Positions 55,365 to 63,776 of a stretch of DNA of 64,000 nucleotides are shown here, in pieces (position 1 is the stretch's first letter; each line of letters starts with the position of its first letter). The notes beneath the pieces were generated by a model. It was not told the origin of the DNA and searched no databases. It saw only the letters and a program-made list of their open reading frames with translations. Made by a program: the position numbers and the translations under genes. Origin of the DNA: Arthrobacter liuii (lineage in GTDB: Bacteria; Actinomycetota; Actinomycetes; Actinomycetales; Micrococcaceae); the NCBI RefSeq assembly GCF_014639275.1, contig NZ_BMFW01000008.1, positions 660-64,659 on the forward strand. Reading direction: 5' to 3'.

Positions 55365-57029
55365 CTAGTTAACCTGGATGCGGTCAGTGCCGAGGGGAAG
55401 GCTGACGGTGACCGTAGTCCCGGCACCCAGGGTGGAGGCGACGTCGATCCGGCCGCCGTGTCGCTCCACGATATCCTTCGAAATGGCAAGGCCCAGGCCT
55501 GTCCCGGGGATTGCTCCGGCCATGGCGTTGGAGGCCCGGTAGAACCGGGTGAAGACATGGTCCACCTCGTCGCTCGAGATGCCGATGCCGGTATCGGCAA
55601 CCCGCACGGTGGCCCACTTGGAGCCGTCCGCCGCTGCGTGGGATTCGCTGCCCACCTCGATCCGTCCGCCGCTGGGAGTGAACTTGATGGCGTTGGACAC
55701 GAGGTTGGTGAACACCTGCTGCAGCTGCACCTCATCGGCAAGGATCTCCGGATCCTCCGGAACCGGGTCCACGTCGATGGTGACGTTTTGCAGCGTGGCC
55801 AGCGGGCGCAGCGCCGCGGCCACCAGGTCCAGGGTGCGTCCCAGGCGCACCGGAGCCAGCTGCATCCCGGCATTGTCCAGGCCGCCGCGCGAGACACTCA
55901 GCATGTCCTCGATGAGCGTCCTGAGCCGTTCGGTGTTGCGGACCACGATGTCCAGCATCTGGTGGACCTCCCGGGACACCGGGTGCTCGGTGCTTTCCTG
56001 GATCATGTCCAGGTACGCCATGATCGAGGTCAGCGGAGTGCGCAGCTCGTGGTTCACGGTGGCCAGGAAGTCGGTCTTCGCCTTGTCGAGTTCCCGCAGC
56101 TGCTTCACCACCTGCTGCTGGCTGCTGATCAGGTGGCTTTGGATGAGCCCGTACGCGGCGTTGCCTGCCACGTGCTGGATGAGGCCCAGTTCAGCGCTGG
56201 ACCAGGTCCGTGGCCGGTCCATCATGGCGATCCAGATGATGCCAAGGGAGGAATTTCCTTCGCCGATGGGCACCGCCAGCGTCGAAGCCGCCCCCGCGAC
56301 GGCAGGGGCCGGCTTATCGGTCGCCCGCGCCTCGGCTTCGTTTCCCTCGGCCGACAGCGTCTCCGTCCCCGCCCAGAGTGCGTCGGCCGTGGCGCGGGCT
56401 TCTTCCTCGCCGGGAAGGGCGTCCGGGGGCAGCTCCGCCAGGCCCGGCCCGTGCCATTCCGCCGTGATCGCCGGGACCCGGTGGTCCTCAAAGGTGATCA
56501 GGACAACGTGGTCGGCCCTGAAGGTCCTGCCGAACCCGGAAACGACGTGGTTGGCGATCTCCTGGGGATCGTTGGTGGCGCGCACCGCGGCAGAAACCTC
56601 ACGCAGCTGCTCGCGGAGCCCCTCCGCCTCCTGGCGCGAGGCGCGGCGCCGGGACACCTGCTCGATGAGGACGGACGCGCGATGGACCAGCTCTTTGGGC
56701 GCCGAGGGTTTGGTGATGCAGTCGTGGACGCCGGGCGGGTTGGCGGCGGCGATCTCCGCTGGGTTGTCCAGGTCCAGCACCACCAGGACGGGCGCCGTGG
56801 ATTGGACCCCGGACAGAGTGGACTGGACGCCGGACAGGGAGGCGTCGGCGACGACGACGGAGGGCTCGCCGGCGCCCAGCAACGCTGCCAGGTGGTCGGC
56901 GTCGGCCGCTTCCAGGACGGTGTACCCGGCGTCCCGCAGGGCCTGTGCGTTGCGGGCCAGCCGTCCGGGCTGGGGGTCGGCAACGACGGCGGTGCGGGGC
57001 AGGCGCGCGTCACTCGGCACAGCCGTCAC
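55365..57029 (-). CDS. Cytoplasmic hybrid sensor histidine kinase
   Basis: A 554-residue kinase without membrane helices. Order: a receiver-like domain (1-125; VVVADAS with Asp62 and ITKPSAPKEL with the conserved Lys), a coiled coil, a GAF-like sensor domain (about 150-295), a HisKA domain with VNHELRTPLTSIMAYLDM (His327) and an ATPase with NLVSNAIKFTPSGG and GTGLGLAISKDI. Residues 65-78 are an exact tandem repeat of LSGVQST. GTG start behind GGGAG. No response-regulator gene is adjacent; the next gene is a GGDEF-EAL protein, so it may tune cyclic di-GMP. Confidence 0.88.
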   Translation of the reverse strand: MTAVPSDARLPRTAVVADPQPGRLARNAQALRDAGYTVLEAADADHLAALLGAGEPSVVVADASLSGVQSTLSGVQSTAPVLVVLDLDNPAEIAAANPPGVHDCITKPSAPKELVHRASVLIEQVSRRRASRQEAEGLREQLREVSAAVRATNDPQEIANHVVSGFGRTFRADHVVLITFEDHRVPAITAEWHGPGLAELPPDALPGEEEARATADALWAGTETLSAEGNEAEARATDKPAPAVAGAASTLAVPIGEGNSSLGIIWIAMMDRPRTWSSAELGLIQHVAGNAAYGLIQSHLISSQQQVVKQLRELDKAKTDFLATVNHELRTPLTSIMAYLDMIQESTEHPVSREVHQMLDIVVRNTERLRTLIEDMLSVSRGGLDNAGMQLAPVRLGRTLDLVAAALRPLATLQNVTIDVDPVPEDPEILADEVQLQQVFTNLVSNAIKFTPSGGRIEVGSESHAAADGSKWATVRVADTGIGISSDEVDHVFTRFYRASNAMAGAIPGTGLGLAISKDIVERHGGRIDVASTLGAGTTVTVSLPLGTDRIQVN

Positions 57030-57213
57030 AGTGCTCCCTTCCCTCCCAGTTGAGTACATTCTAGGGGGACGCAGGCCGCGCGGGTCCACAGCGGGTGCGC
57101 GTGCAGTAACACCGCTCCGTTCGGGTTCCGCCTCCGCGCCGACATGGGCGTCGGCGCGCCGTAATGTAGCCCAAGGTGCAACGGGTGCCGGGGAGGGAAC
57201 ATATATTTGAGCC

Positions 57214-58038
57214 GTGCCCTCTCCAACAACGCCGCCGCGGTCCACCTGGCAGAAGTACCTGATGATCCCCAGGCTTGTCAGGCTGTCACGGAGAGCGCCG
57301 AAGGACCGGCACCAGGCATGGGACACGTACTGGGCCGGTATCACCGCCACGGGACCTGGCGGCGAAGTCCTGTGGGACTCCGGCAGCGACCACGAGTTCC
57401 TGGGCTACAAGGACAGCCTCCTGCGCCATCTGGACCCGGCCCTTCCCGTAGTGGACACCGGCTGCGGCCATGGCAGCTTCACCCGCGCGCTCGCCGGGAT
57501 TTTTCCCCGTGTCATTGGCGTGGACGTCTCACCACACGCAGTTGCCAGGGCACGGGCGGAGTCCGCGGTAAGCGGCAACGCAGCTTTTGCCGCACGCGAC
57601 ATGACGGCTGAGGGTGCCGGTGCAGCCCTGGCAGAATCCATCAACGCGGGTGTTGACGGGGCCAACGTTTTCATCCGCGGCGTACTGCATGTCCTCGACC
57701 CGGCCCACCAGATAGCGCTCGTCGAAAACCTGCGTCTCCTCGCCGGCCGCCGGGGCACCGTCTTCATGGCGGAAACCAACTTCCAGGGCAACCCGGTGGA
57801 GTATGTGTCCCACCTCGGCGCAACCACCCGAGGCATCCCCGCGCCGTTGGAACTGGCCATCCGAGGGCTCCCCATGCCGGGTCACTTCGGCCCCGAAGAA
57901 CGCGAACGTGCCTTCCCGGCGTCGGCCTGGGACCTCCTTGAAGACGGCCACGTGGCCATCGAAACCAACCCCGTGACGGGCGTGCCGGGGCAGGACCGCG
58001 TGCCCGGGTATTACGCGGTGGTCCGCCCGCGCCGGTAG
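57214..58038 (+). CDS. Class I SAM-dependent methyltransferase
   Basis: A 274-residue methyltransferase. Motif I is PVVDTGCGHGSFTRAL, the following acidic strand is VIGVDVSPHAVARAR, and FIRGVLHVLDP corresponds to the motif IV region. The GTG at 57214 has no close ribosome site; an ATG at 57262 behind GAAG is a reasonable alternative start. Substrate is unknown. It is divergent from the histidine kinase gene, and the 184-base gap between holds both promoters. Confidence 0.82.
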   Translation: MPSPTTPPRSTWQKYLMIPRLVRLSRRAPKDRHQAWDTYWAGITATGPGGEVLWDSGSDHEFLGYKDSLLRHLDPALPVVDTGCGHGSFTRALAGIFPRVIGVDVSPHAVARARAESAVSGNAAFAARDMTAEGAGAALAESINAGVDGANVFIRGVLHVLDPAHQIALVENLRLLAGRRGTVFMAETNFQGNPVEYVSHLGATTRGIPAPLELAIRGLPMPGHFGPEERERAFPASAWDLLEDGHVAIETNPVTGVPGQDRVPGYYAVVRPRR

Positions 58039-58179
58039 GTTGCCGCAAGCTACTGTATGGTCCCACAGGCTTTTCCCCTAAAGCCCGCAGGCTGTCCGCA
58101 GAGTACCCTCCCTTCTCCTTGACAGCGGCCCGATCCAGAGGCTCCATGGTACGTAGACTTAGGAGTCAGGAGGGCTGCC

Positions 58180-58317
58180 GTGGCAGAAGGCAAAGGCAAC
58201 AAGACCAGCGAAGCGGACGACATCAGGGGCAGGAACTTCATTTACCAGGAACAGCGCAGCGACGGCACCCAATCGGATTTCTTCCGGTTGGAGAATCCCA
58301 ACCGGCAAGACGCCTAA
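58180..58317 (+). CDS. 45-residue hydrophilic protein
   Basis: A small protein from a GTG start six bases after AGGAGGG, a very strong site. It reads MAEGKGNKTSEADDIRGRNF, then IYQEQRSDGTQSDFFRLENP. It is charged and without cysteine or membrane segments. Coding is supported by the ribosome site and the high G/C at third positions. No family recognised. Confidence 0.65.
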   Translation: MAEGKGNKTSEADDIRGRNFIYQEQRSDGTQSDFFRLENPNRQDA

Positions 58318-58403
58318 GCCGCACCCGCGCCACGTTCGGCCGCCACCGGATCACCCCCGGTGCCGATGCAGCGACCGCCGGCGCAAGACCTACAGGAACT
58401 ATC

Positions 58404-58847
58404 ATGAGCAACCTCATTCCATCCGGCGCACTCCGCCGGATGCTGCTTCCCCCCACCTACGGGCGGCACGTAACCCCGGACACTGAATTCACCATTCTGT
58501 CCGTGGAAGTCTGGGCATCAGGGCTGGTGGTCAACGTCCACCTTCCCTCAGATGACGCTCCCGAGCCCCGGCTGAAGCTCCAGGACCACTTCGGCACCGA
58601 ATACACCCTGCAGGAATCGGCCACTGTCGGTTCGCGCAACCTGCAGGTGTTCACCCCGTCGGTGCCGCCGGGCACCAGGAGCCTGACCATCAGGTCGGCG
58701 CACGACTCCGACGGCCGGCCTGTAGTTACCTTCGCGGTACCGCTGATGGCAGTGGAGGGCGACGAAGGCGCGAATGCGCCCCGCCGGCAGGCCCCTGCAG
58801 CCGCGAACGACAAGCCGTACCAGCCGGAGCTCCGCCGTCCAGCCTGA
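58404..58847 (+). CDS. Conserved-looking 147-residue protein, unknown function
   Basis: The product starts MSNLIPSGALRRMLLPPTYG and has a beta-rich middle (TEFTILSVEVWASGLVVNVH, LKLQDHFGTEYTLQ, TRSLTIRSAH) with the spacing of an immunoglobulin-like sandwich, then a disordered tail. AGGA lies eight bases before the ATG. No signal peptide is present. I do not recognise the family. Confidence 0.65.
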   Translation: MSNLIPSGALRRMLLPPTYGRHVTPDTEFTILSVEVWASGLVVNVHLPSDDAPEPRLKLQDHFGTEYTLQESATVGSRNLQVFTPSVPPGTRSLTIRSAHDSDGRPVVTFAVPLMAVEGDEGANAPRRQAPAAANDKPYQPELRRPA

Positions 58848-58855
58848 ACTGCAGC

Positions 58856-58891
58856 CAGCCTGGCCCACCACTCCAGCCTGGCCCACCACTC
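58856..58891. repeat. 18-bp tandem repeat after the 147-residue protein gene
   Basis: CAGCCTGGCCCACCACTC occurs twice in tandem just after the stop codon, with a degenerate further CAGCC start. It is noncoding and close to the ribosome site of the next gene. Confidence 0.7.
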
Positions 58892-58952
58892 CAGCCCGAC
58901 CTGCCAGCCAAGCCTGAACTACCTGACCGCCTGACCTACCGAAAGGCCCGCC

Positions 58953-59762
58953 ATGCCGGACACCAGCGACTTCAAGCCCACCACTGCCATCGTCACCGCC
59001 TCCGATTCCGGGATCGGCAAGGCCACCGCCGTGGCGCTCGCCCGCGCCGGGATGGACGTGGGCGTCACGTGGCATTCCGATAAGGAGGGCGCGGAAGGGA
59101 CTGCCGAAGAGGTCCGTGGCCTGGGACGCAAGGCAGTGGTCCGGCAGTTGGACACCACCGAACTCGGCGCCGCGGCGGCGGTCATCGACGACCTCGCCGA
59201 GGAGCTGGGCGGGCTGGATGTGTTCGTCAACAATGCGGGCACGGGTGCCAGCACCAGGTTCCTGGACATGGGCATCGACGACTGGATGCGGATCCTGGAT
59301 ACAAACCTGAACGGCGCGTTCGTCTGCCTGCAGGCAGCGGCAAGGCGCATGGTCAAGGGCGGCAGGGGCGGCCGGCTGGTGGCGGTGTCCAGCGTGCACG
59401 AGTTCCAGCCCCGCGTCGGCTCCTCCGCCTATGACGCTTCAAAGCACGGGCTGGGCGGCCTGATGAAAACCCTCGCCCTGGAGCTGGGCCAGTATGGCAT
59501 CACCGCCAACACCGTGGCCCCCGGCGAGATTGCCACGCCAATGACCGGGCAGGAGGACCAGGATCCGACGACGACGGAACGGCCTGGGGTGCCGCTTGGA
59601 CGGCCGGGCCACGCGCGGGAGATTGCGGACGTCATCGCGTTCCTCGCGTCGCCCGCCTCCAGCTATGTGACGGGCGCGGCCTGGGTGGTTGACGGCGGGA
59701 TGCTGCAGATGGGCCCGCAGGCGGGTTCGCACATCACCGGCAACGACTGGCGCGAGGCTTAG
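58953..59762 (+). CDS. Short-chain dehydrogenase/reductase
   Basis: A 269-residue SDR. The nucleotide loop is AIVTASDSGIGKATAVALAR, with DVFVNNAGTG, the Ser in AVSSVHEF, catalytic YDASKHG and the C-terminal YVTGAAWVVDGG. The loop has SDSG in place of the more usual GGxG. It resembles glucose/sorbitol-type and acetoin-type reductases. AAAGG lies before the ATG. Substrate unknown. Confidence 0.88.
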   Translation: MPDTSDFKPTTAIVTASDSGIGKATAVALARAGMDVGVTWHSDKEGAEGTAEEVRGLGRKAVVRQLDTTELGAAAAVIDDLAEELGGLDVFVNNAGTGASTRFLDMGIDDWMRILDTNLNGAFVCLQAAARRMVKGGRGGRLVAVSSVHEFQPRVGSSAYDASKHGLGGLMKTLALELGQYGITANTVAPGEIATPMTGQEDQDPTTTERPGVPLGRPGHAREIADVIAFLASPASSYVTGAAWVVDGGMLQMGPQAGSHITGNDWREA

Positions 59763-59828
59763 GCGTCAAGCCCTGAACCGGGCTCATGCCGGTGAGGGTG
59801 CCGGTCATACGGTCCGCATTCCGGATTT

Positions 59829-59842
59829 GGCAAGCGCTTTCC
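59829..59842. promoter_or_regulatory. LacI-like palindrome upstream of glycerate kinase
   Basis: GGCAAGCGCTTTCC is palindromic apart from one pair (perfect AAGCGCTT core), of LacI operator type, 27-40 bases before the chosen start. No LacI gene is adjacent. Confidence 0.45.
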
Positions 59843-59868
59843 CCAGCCGTGCTGGCATGATGGAGCGC

Positions 59869-60993
59869 ATGCGCATTCTTATCGCTCCGGATAAATTCAA
59901 GGGGTCCCTCACGGCAGCCGAGGCTGCCGCCGCCATCGCCGAAGGGGCGCTGCGGGTGTACCCGGACGCCGTTGCCACCCAGTTCCCCATCGCCGACGGC
60001 GGGGAGGGCACCCTGGAGGCGGCCGTGGCGGCAGGCTACGACGAGCGGCTGAACGCTGTTGTGGGGCCAATCCTCGCGCCACTCGGCGCCGCCTGGGCCA
60101 TCCATAAGGCCGGTAGCGGCAAGGTCACGGCGGTGATCGAGACGGCGCAGGCATCCGGCCTGGCTGAGATGGAGCCCACCCCCGCAAACGCCCTGCGCGC
60201 CCACAGCTACGGTTGCGGCCAGCTCATCGCCGCTGCCCTGGATGCCGGCGCCACCGAGATTGTCCTGGGCCTGGGCGGATCAGCCATGACGGACGGCGGC
60301 AGCGGCGCGCTGCGTGCCCTCGGCCTGAAGCCCCTGGACTCGGCAGGCAACGTGGTGCCCCTTGGCGGGGGTTCCCTGGCTGACGTTGTCGCTTTGGACA
60401 CCAGCGGGCTGGACCCGCGGCTCTCCGCCACCAGATTCCGCATCGCCGTCGACGTGCGCAACCCGCTTTACGGGCCGTCCGGCGCCGCGCACGTTTTCGG
60501 CCCGCAAAAAGGAGCGGACCAGGACAGTGTGGACATGCTCGACGCCGGGCTGCGCAACTGGGCCTCGGTGCTGCGGGAGGCAACGGGCCGGGACGTGAAT
60601 GTCCCCGGTGCCGGCGCCGCCGGCGGCTTCCCGGCGTCGTTCCTTGCCTTCACCGGCGCCACGCTGGAAGGGGGTTTCGCGCTGGTGGCCGGGCTGACGG
60701 GCCTGGCTGACCAGCTGGACCAGGCGGACCTGGTGATCACCGGCGAAGGATCCATGGACTCGCAGTCGCTCACCGGCAAGGCGCCCATCGCGCTGGCGGA
60801 CGCGGCCCGCGAACGCGGCATTCCTGTCATTGTGGTGGCCGGCAGGATCCTGGTGAGCCTTGAAGACCTCGCCGGGCACGGCGTGGTTGCCGCGGCGCAG
60901 CTGCTTGATGTGGCATCGAGTCCGGAGGACGCCCTGGCGAACGCCGGCAAGTACCTGGCCTGGGCAACAAGCCAGGTACTCGAAGGGGCCTAG
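59869..60993 (+). CDS. glxK: Glycerate kinase
   Basis: A 374-residue class II glycerate kinase. ILIAPDKFKGSLTAAEAAAA is diagnostic, together with PIADGGEGTLEA, LGLGGSAMTDGGSGALRALG and VPGAGAAGGFPAS. It phosphorylates D-glycerate with ATP, leading sugar-acid or glyoxylate products into glycolysis. I chose the ATG before RILIAP; two further ATGs lie within 12 bases. The LacI-like palindrome upstream suggests induction by a sugar acid. The HIBADH-like and dehydratase genes in the window could feed it. Confidence 0.9.
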   Translation: MRILIAPDKFKGSLTAAEAAAAIAEGALRVYPDAVATQFPIADGGEGTLEAAVAAGYDERLNAVVGPILAPLGAAWAIHKAGSGKVTAVIETAQASGLAEMEPTPANALRAHSYGCGQLIAAALDAGATEIVLGLGGSAMTDGGSGALRALGLKPLDSAGNVVPLGGGSLADVVALDTSGLDPRLSATRFRIAVDVRNPLYGPSGAAHVFGPQKGADQDSVDMLDAGLRNWASVLREATGRDVNVPGAGAAGGFPASFLAFTGATLEGGFALVAGLTGLADQLDQADLVITGEGSMDSQSLTGKAPIALADAARERGIPVIVVAGRILVSLEDLAGHGVVAAAQLLDVASSPEDALANAGKYLAWATSQVLEGA

Positions 60994-61051
60994 CCGACGA
61001 TCGTGGTGTTGCGGGCCATCCGCGCCTGGCCTGCTGGATTGGACTGCGCCT

Positions 61052-61442
61052 TCAAGCGCCGGTTTCGTAGTGGGGTTCTGCAACAGGCTTTGATTCCGGG
61101 GACCCCTTCTCGCGGAGGTAGACCGACGCGCCCACCAGGACCCCGACGGCCAGGAACTCGCTCTGCCAGTTCTGGAAGGACTCGAACCAGAAGCGGCTGG
61201 TGCCCAGGTACTGCAGGAAACTGATGGTGGGCTGGTTGTGGCCTTGCTGGTCCTGGTTGTACTCGCCCCACGCCACCGGCAGCATGCAGCATGAACGATC
61301 CAAGGAACAGTGCGAACAGCAGGATCGAGAGCGAGTGTTCGTACACTTTGAGCACCACGCCGCCCCGCCGTAGCGGCCAGGGCGTGGCCCTGCTGAGGTT
61401 GGCTTCGCGCGGGTCTGCGTCCTGCGGCGCCTTCTTGCCCAT
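61052..61442 (-). pseudogene. DUF6766-like membrane protein gene broken by a 7-bp duplication
   Basis: The ATG at 61442 starts MGKKAPQDADPREANLS and reaches the membrane helix LSILLFALFLGSFML. There an exact 7-bp tandem duplication shifts the frame. The second half, VAWGEYNQDQQGHNQP, FLQYLGTSRFWFESFQNW and QSEFLAVGVLVGASVYL with ESKPVAEPHYETGA, is in another frame. The two halves together match DUF6766. Removing one repeat copy rejoins GSFML to PVAWGEYN. It follows the DUF6328 gene by 11 bases. An ATG at 61450 has the better ribosome spacing but reads a frame without the first helix. Confidence 0.78.
61280..61293. repeat. 7-bp tandem duplication inside the DUF6766-like gene
   Basis: CAGCATG occurs twice without spacer. 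One copy fewer restores the reading frame, so it is the inactivating mutation. Confidence 0.85.
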
Positions 61443-61453
61443 TTGCGCATGTC

Positions 61454-61975
61454 TTACTCCTTCTCCGACGCGGGCGGCAGGATCTTCCCGGTGGCCCGCT
61501 TGTTCAGCCGAAGCGGAACGAACACCAGCATGACCACCATGACGCCCAGCAGTGCGCCGCCGGCGGTGATCCCGGCCGAACGTCCGGCGGCAACGTCGAA
61601 CACCAGGGCGGCGGTTCCCGCGCTCAACAGCGCAATGCCACCCAGGGCAATCTTGGTGATGGTGTCGGCGCTGGACACCAGTGTTTCCTTGAGCCGCTTC
61701 CGGAAGAGCCGCCGGTGCACACTGACCGGAAGAAGGATGCAAGCAGTGGTCAGGGCTGCGATCACCACGTTGGTGAGGTAGAGGCCAACCTCCCAGTCAT
61801 CCAGCTTTTCGAACCGCTGCTGGAACGGCAGCGTCAGCAGGAAACCGGCCAGGATCTGCACCCCCGTCTGGAGCACGCGCAGTTCCTGCAGGAGTTCCGC
61901 CCAGTTGCGGTCAAGCTGCTCCTCCCGGGTCTCATTCCGTCCCGTCCCGCCCGTGTAGTCCTCAATGTCGGACAT
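61454..61975 (-). CDS. DUF6328 membrane protein
   Basis: A 173-residue protein. The cytoplasmic N-terminus with RNWAELLQELRVLQTGVQIL and AGFLLTLPF is the DUF6328 signature; four membrane helices follow (including LTNVVIAALTTACILLP and ITAGGALLGVMVVMLVFVP). The ATG is at 61975, with AGGAGG-like sequence upstream. It is first in a pair with the broken DUF6766-like gene. Function unknown; such genes are often near stress genes in actinobacteria. Confidence 0.85.
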   Translation of the reverse strand: MSDIEDYTGGTGRNETREEQLDRNWAELLQELRVLQTGVQILAGFLLTLPFQQRFEKLDDWEVGLYLTNVVIAALTTACILLPVSVHRRLFRKRLKETLVSSADTITKIALGGIALLSAGTAALVFDVAAGRSAGITAGGALLGVMVVMLVFVPLRLNKRATGKILPPASEKE

Positions 61976-62195
61976 CGGCCCTCCTTCCTCTACCGTCGCG
62001 GTCCTGGCCTTCTTTCTACTCCTGCCGTGCCCAGAAACAAGGCCGGCCGTTGCGCCGGGTACAACATTTGATAAGTTTACTGATTATTACCCGGAGCGGT
62101 GGACTTGGTCCTCCGCCCGGGATAGCTTCGAAGGGCCGGAGCATGACTGAGTTCTTTCCAACCGACACAGGTCAACCGACACAGGCAGGCGGACG

Positions 62196-63095
62196 ATGAG
62201 CGACACGGAAAAGCAAACGGACCAGCCAAGGGATCCGCGAGGCGGCTACCACTCCGGTCCGTTCCCGGAGCAGGAACAGAAGCAGCCCGGGCTCACCGCG
62301 CCCATGGATCCCAAGCCGGACCACGGGGAGCTCAGCTACGAGGGGCACGGCAAGCTCGAAGGCAAGGCAGCACTAATCACCGGCGGCGACTCCGGGATCG
62401 GCAAAGCTGCGGCGATCGCCTTCGCCCGGGAAGGGGCCGACGTCGCCATCTCCTACCTGCCGGAGGAGGAAGACGACGCGCAGGACACCGCAGAGTGGAT
62501 CCGGAAAACCGGTCGCCGGGCCCTGCTGTTTCCCGGTGACGGGCGGGAAGAGGAGTTCAGTACCCGCATCGTGGAGGAGGCCGTCTCCGAATTCGGCCGT
62601 CTCGATGTCCTGGTGCTGAACGCCGCCTACCAGAAGAACCGCGAGAGCCTGGAAACCCTCCCCACCGAGGAGTTCGACCGGGTCTTCCGCACCAACCTGT
62701 ACTCGCTGCTGTGGTCCGCGCGTGCAGCCGTACCGCACCTCAAAGCCGGCGCCTCGATCATCACCACGGCCTCCATCCAGGCCTTCAACCCTTCGCCGGG
62801 GCTCATCGACTACGCTATGACCAAGGCGGCGCAGGTAGCATTCACAAAGGCCCTGGCCCAGGAGCTCGGCCCCAAGGGGATCCGTGTCAATGCGGTGGCA
62901 CCGGGGCCCATCTGGACCCCATTGATTCCCGCCACCGAGTGGCCGGACAAGCTTCCCTCCTTTGGACAGGACACTCCGCTGGGGCGGGCGGGGCAGCCGG
63001 CGGAGCTCGCCGCGGCCTACGTGCTGCTCGCTTCGGAGGACGGCTCGTACATTTCCGGCGCAGTCCTTCCGGTCACCGGCGGCAAGGGGCTTTAG
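62196..63095 (+). CDS. General-stress-type short-chain dehydrogenase with N-terminal extension
   Basis: A 299-residue SDR with a 50-residue polar extension (PFPEQEQKQPGLTAPMDPKP) as in the YhdF/YghA/glucose-dehydrogenase-like stress SDRs. The nucleotide loop is ALITGGDSGIGKAAAIAFAR, with VLVLNAAYQKN, Ser in ITTASIQAF and catalytic YAMTKAAQ, and C-terminal YISGAVLPVTGGKGL. The start is the ATG after TCAACCGACACAGGCAG. It is probably NADP-dependent; physiological substrate unknown. Confidence 0.88.
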   Translation: MSDTEKQTDQPRDPRGGYHSGPFPEQEQKQPGLTAPMDPKPDHGELSYEGHGKLEGKAALITGGDSGIGKAAAIAFAREGADVAISYLPEEEDDAQDTAEWIRKTGRRALLFPGDGREEEFSTRIVEEAVSEFGRLDVLVLNAAYQKNRESLETLPTEEFDRVFRTNLYSLLWSARAAVPHLKAGASIITTASIQAFNPSPGLIDYAMTKAAQVAFTKALAQELGPKGIRVNAVAPGPIWTPLIPATEWPDKLPSFGQDTPLGRAGQPAELAAAYVLLASEDGSYISGAVLPVTGGKGL

Positions 63096-63181
63096 GCGGG
63101 GCCGCCTGCGCAGGACAACGCAGGACAGTCAAGGCAGAATCACAAGACCAGCAACATCGGCAACGCACAACAGGAGGAAGC

Positions 63182-63547
63182 ATGACGCAGGAAAACCAGC
63201 AGGCTGAACCCGAGACCGCCCCGGGCGGCTACGGCACCCCCACCGCCGAGCAGGAAGCGGCCGGGACCCAGGGCGGCCAGGGCCAGCAGTCCAGCGGCGG
63301 CGCGTCGTCGGGTGGCGCCGACACCAACGAACCGCAGTCGGGAACGGGCCAGGACCCGGTCGCCCACGACATGGACCTCCCCTCCAGCGCCGCCGAAATC
63401 GATGAGTCCAATGACGATTCCCAGGGGTCGGCGCCGGTTTCCTCGGAGTCAGGCCAGGAAGCCACGGGCATCCCGGACGGCAGCGGAAACGACCTTCCGC
63501 AGGAGGAATCGCCCAATGACGACGACGAGAGCTTCGACGCCGGATAA
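63182..63547 (+). CDS. Acidic disordered protein
   Basis: A 121-residue protein very rich in Gln, Gly, Ser, Asp and Glu, for example QGGQGQQSSGGASSGGADTN and the acidic end SPNDDDESFDAG. It has no hydrophobic core, so it is expected to be unstructured. AGGAGG is four bases before the ATG. It follows the stress-type SDR by 86 bases and may share its control. Function unknown; similar to other small disordered proteins of this region. Confidence 0.7.
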   Translation: MTQENQQAEPETAPGGYGTPTAEQEAAGTQGGQGQQSSGGASSGGADTNEPQSGTGQDPVAHDMDLPSSAAEIDESNDDSQGSAPVSSESGQEATGIPDGSGNDLPQEESPNDDDESFDAG

Positions 63548-63562
63548 GGCATCCCGACTTAC

Positions 63563-63607
63563 AGGCCCCCGTTTCCACTGCCCGGCCGGCAGCCGAAGCG
63601 GGGGCCT
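63563..63607 (+). terminator. Terminator hairpin after the acidic protein gene
   Basis: AGGCCCCCG and CGGGGGCCT form a perfect 9-bp stem, extended by TTTC/GAAG-like pairing, around a G/C-rich loop, 16 bases after the stop codon. Confidence 0.6.
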
Positions 63608-63776
63608 TCGCCGTTCCTGGGTCCCCATCCCGTGGACCCACGCCTCCGGACCGCGCAGCCGGCATACATGACGCCCGGCTGGGTACGGAACAAGCGAAAC
63701 CAAATCGCCGGAACAGGCAGCAGCAAGGGACTTCGTGCTGCCCCGGCGCCGATATCGACACCAGGGAGGCGGGGCT

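Noticed and set aside
55458..57210. Two plus-strand open frames of over 500 codons
   Set aside because: Both are antisense to the histidine kinase gene, which has complete kinase motifs.
58856..58891. CRISPR-like repeat
   Set aside because: It is a two-copy 18-bp tandem repeat without spacers or cas genes.
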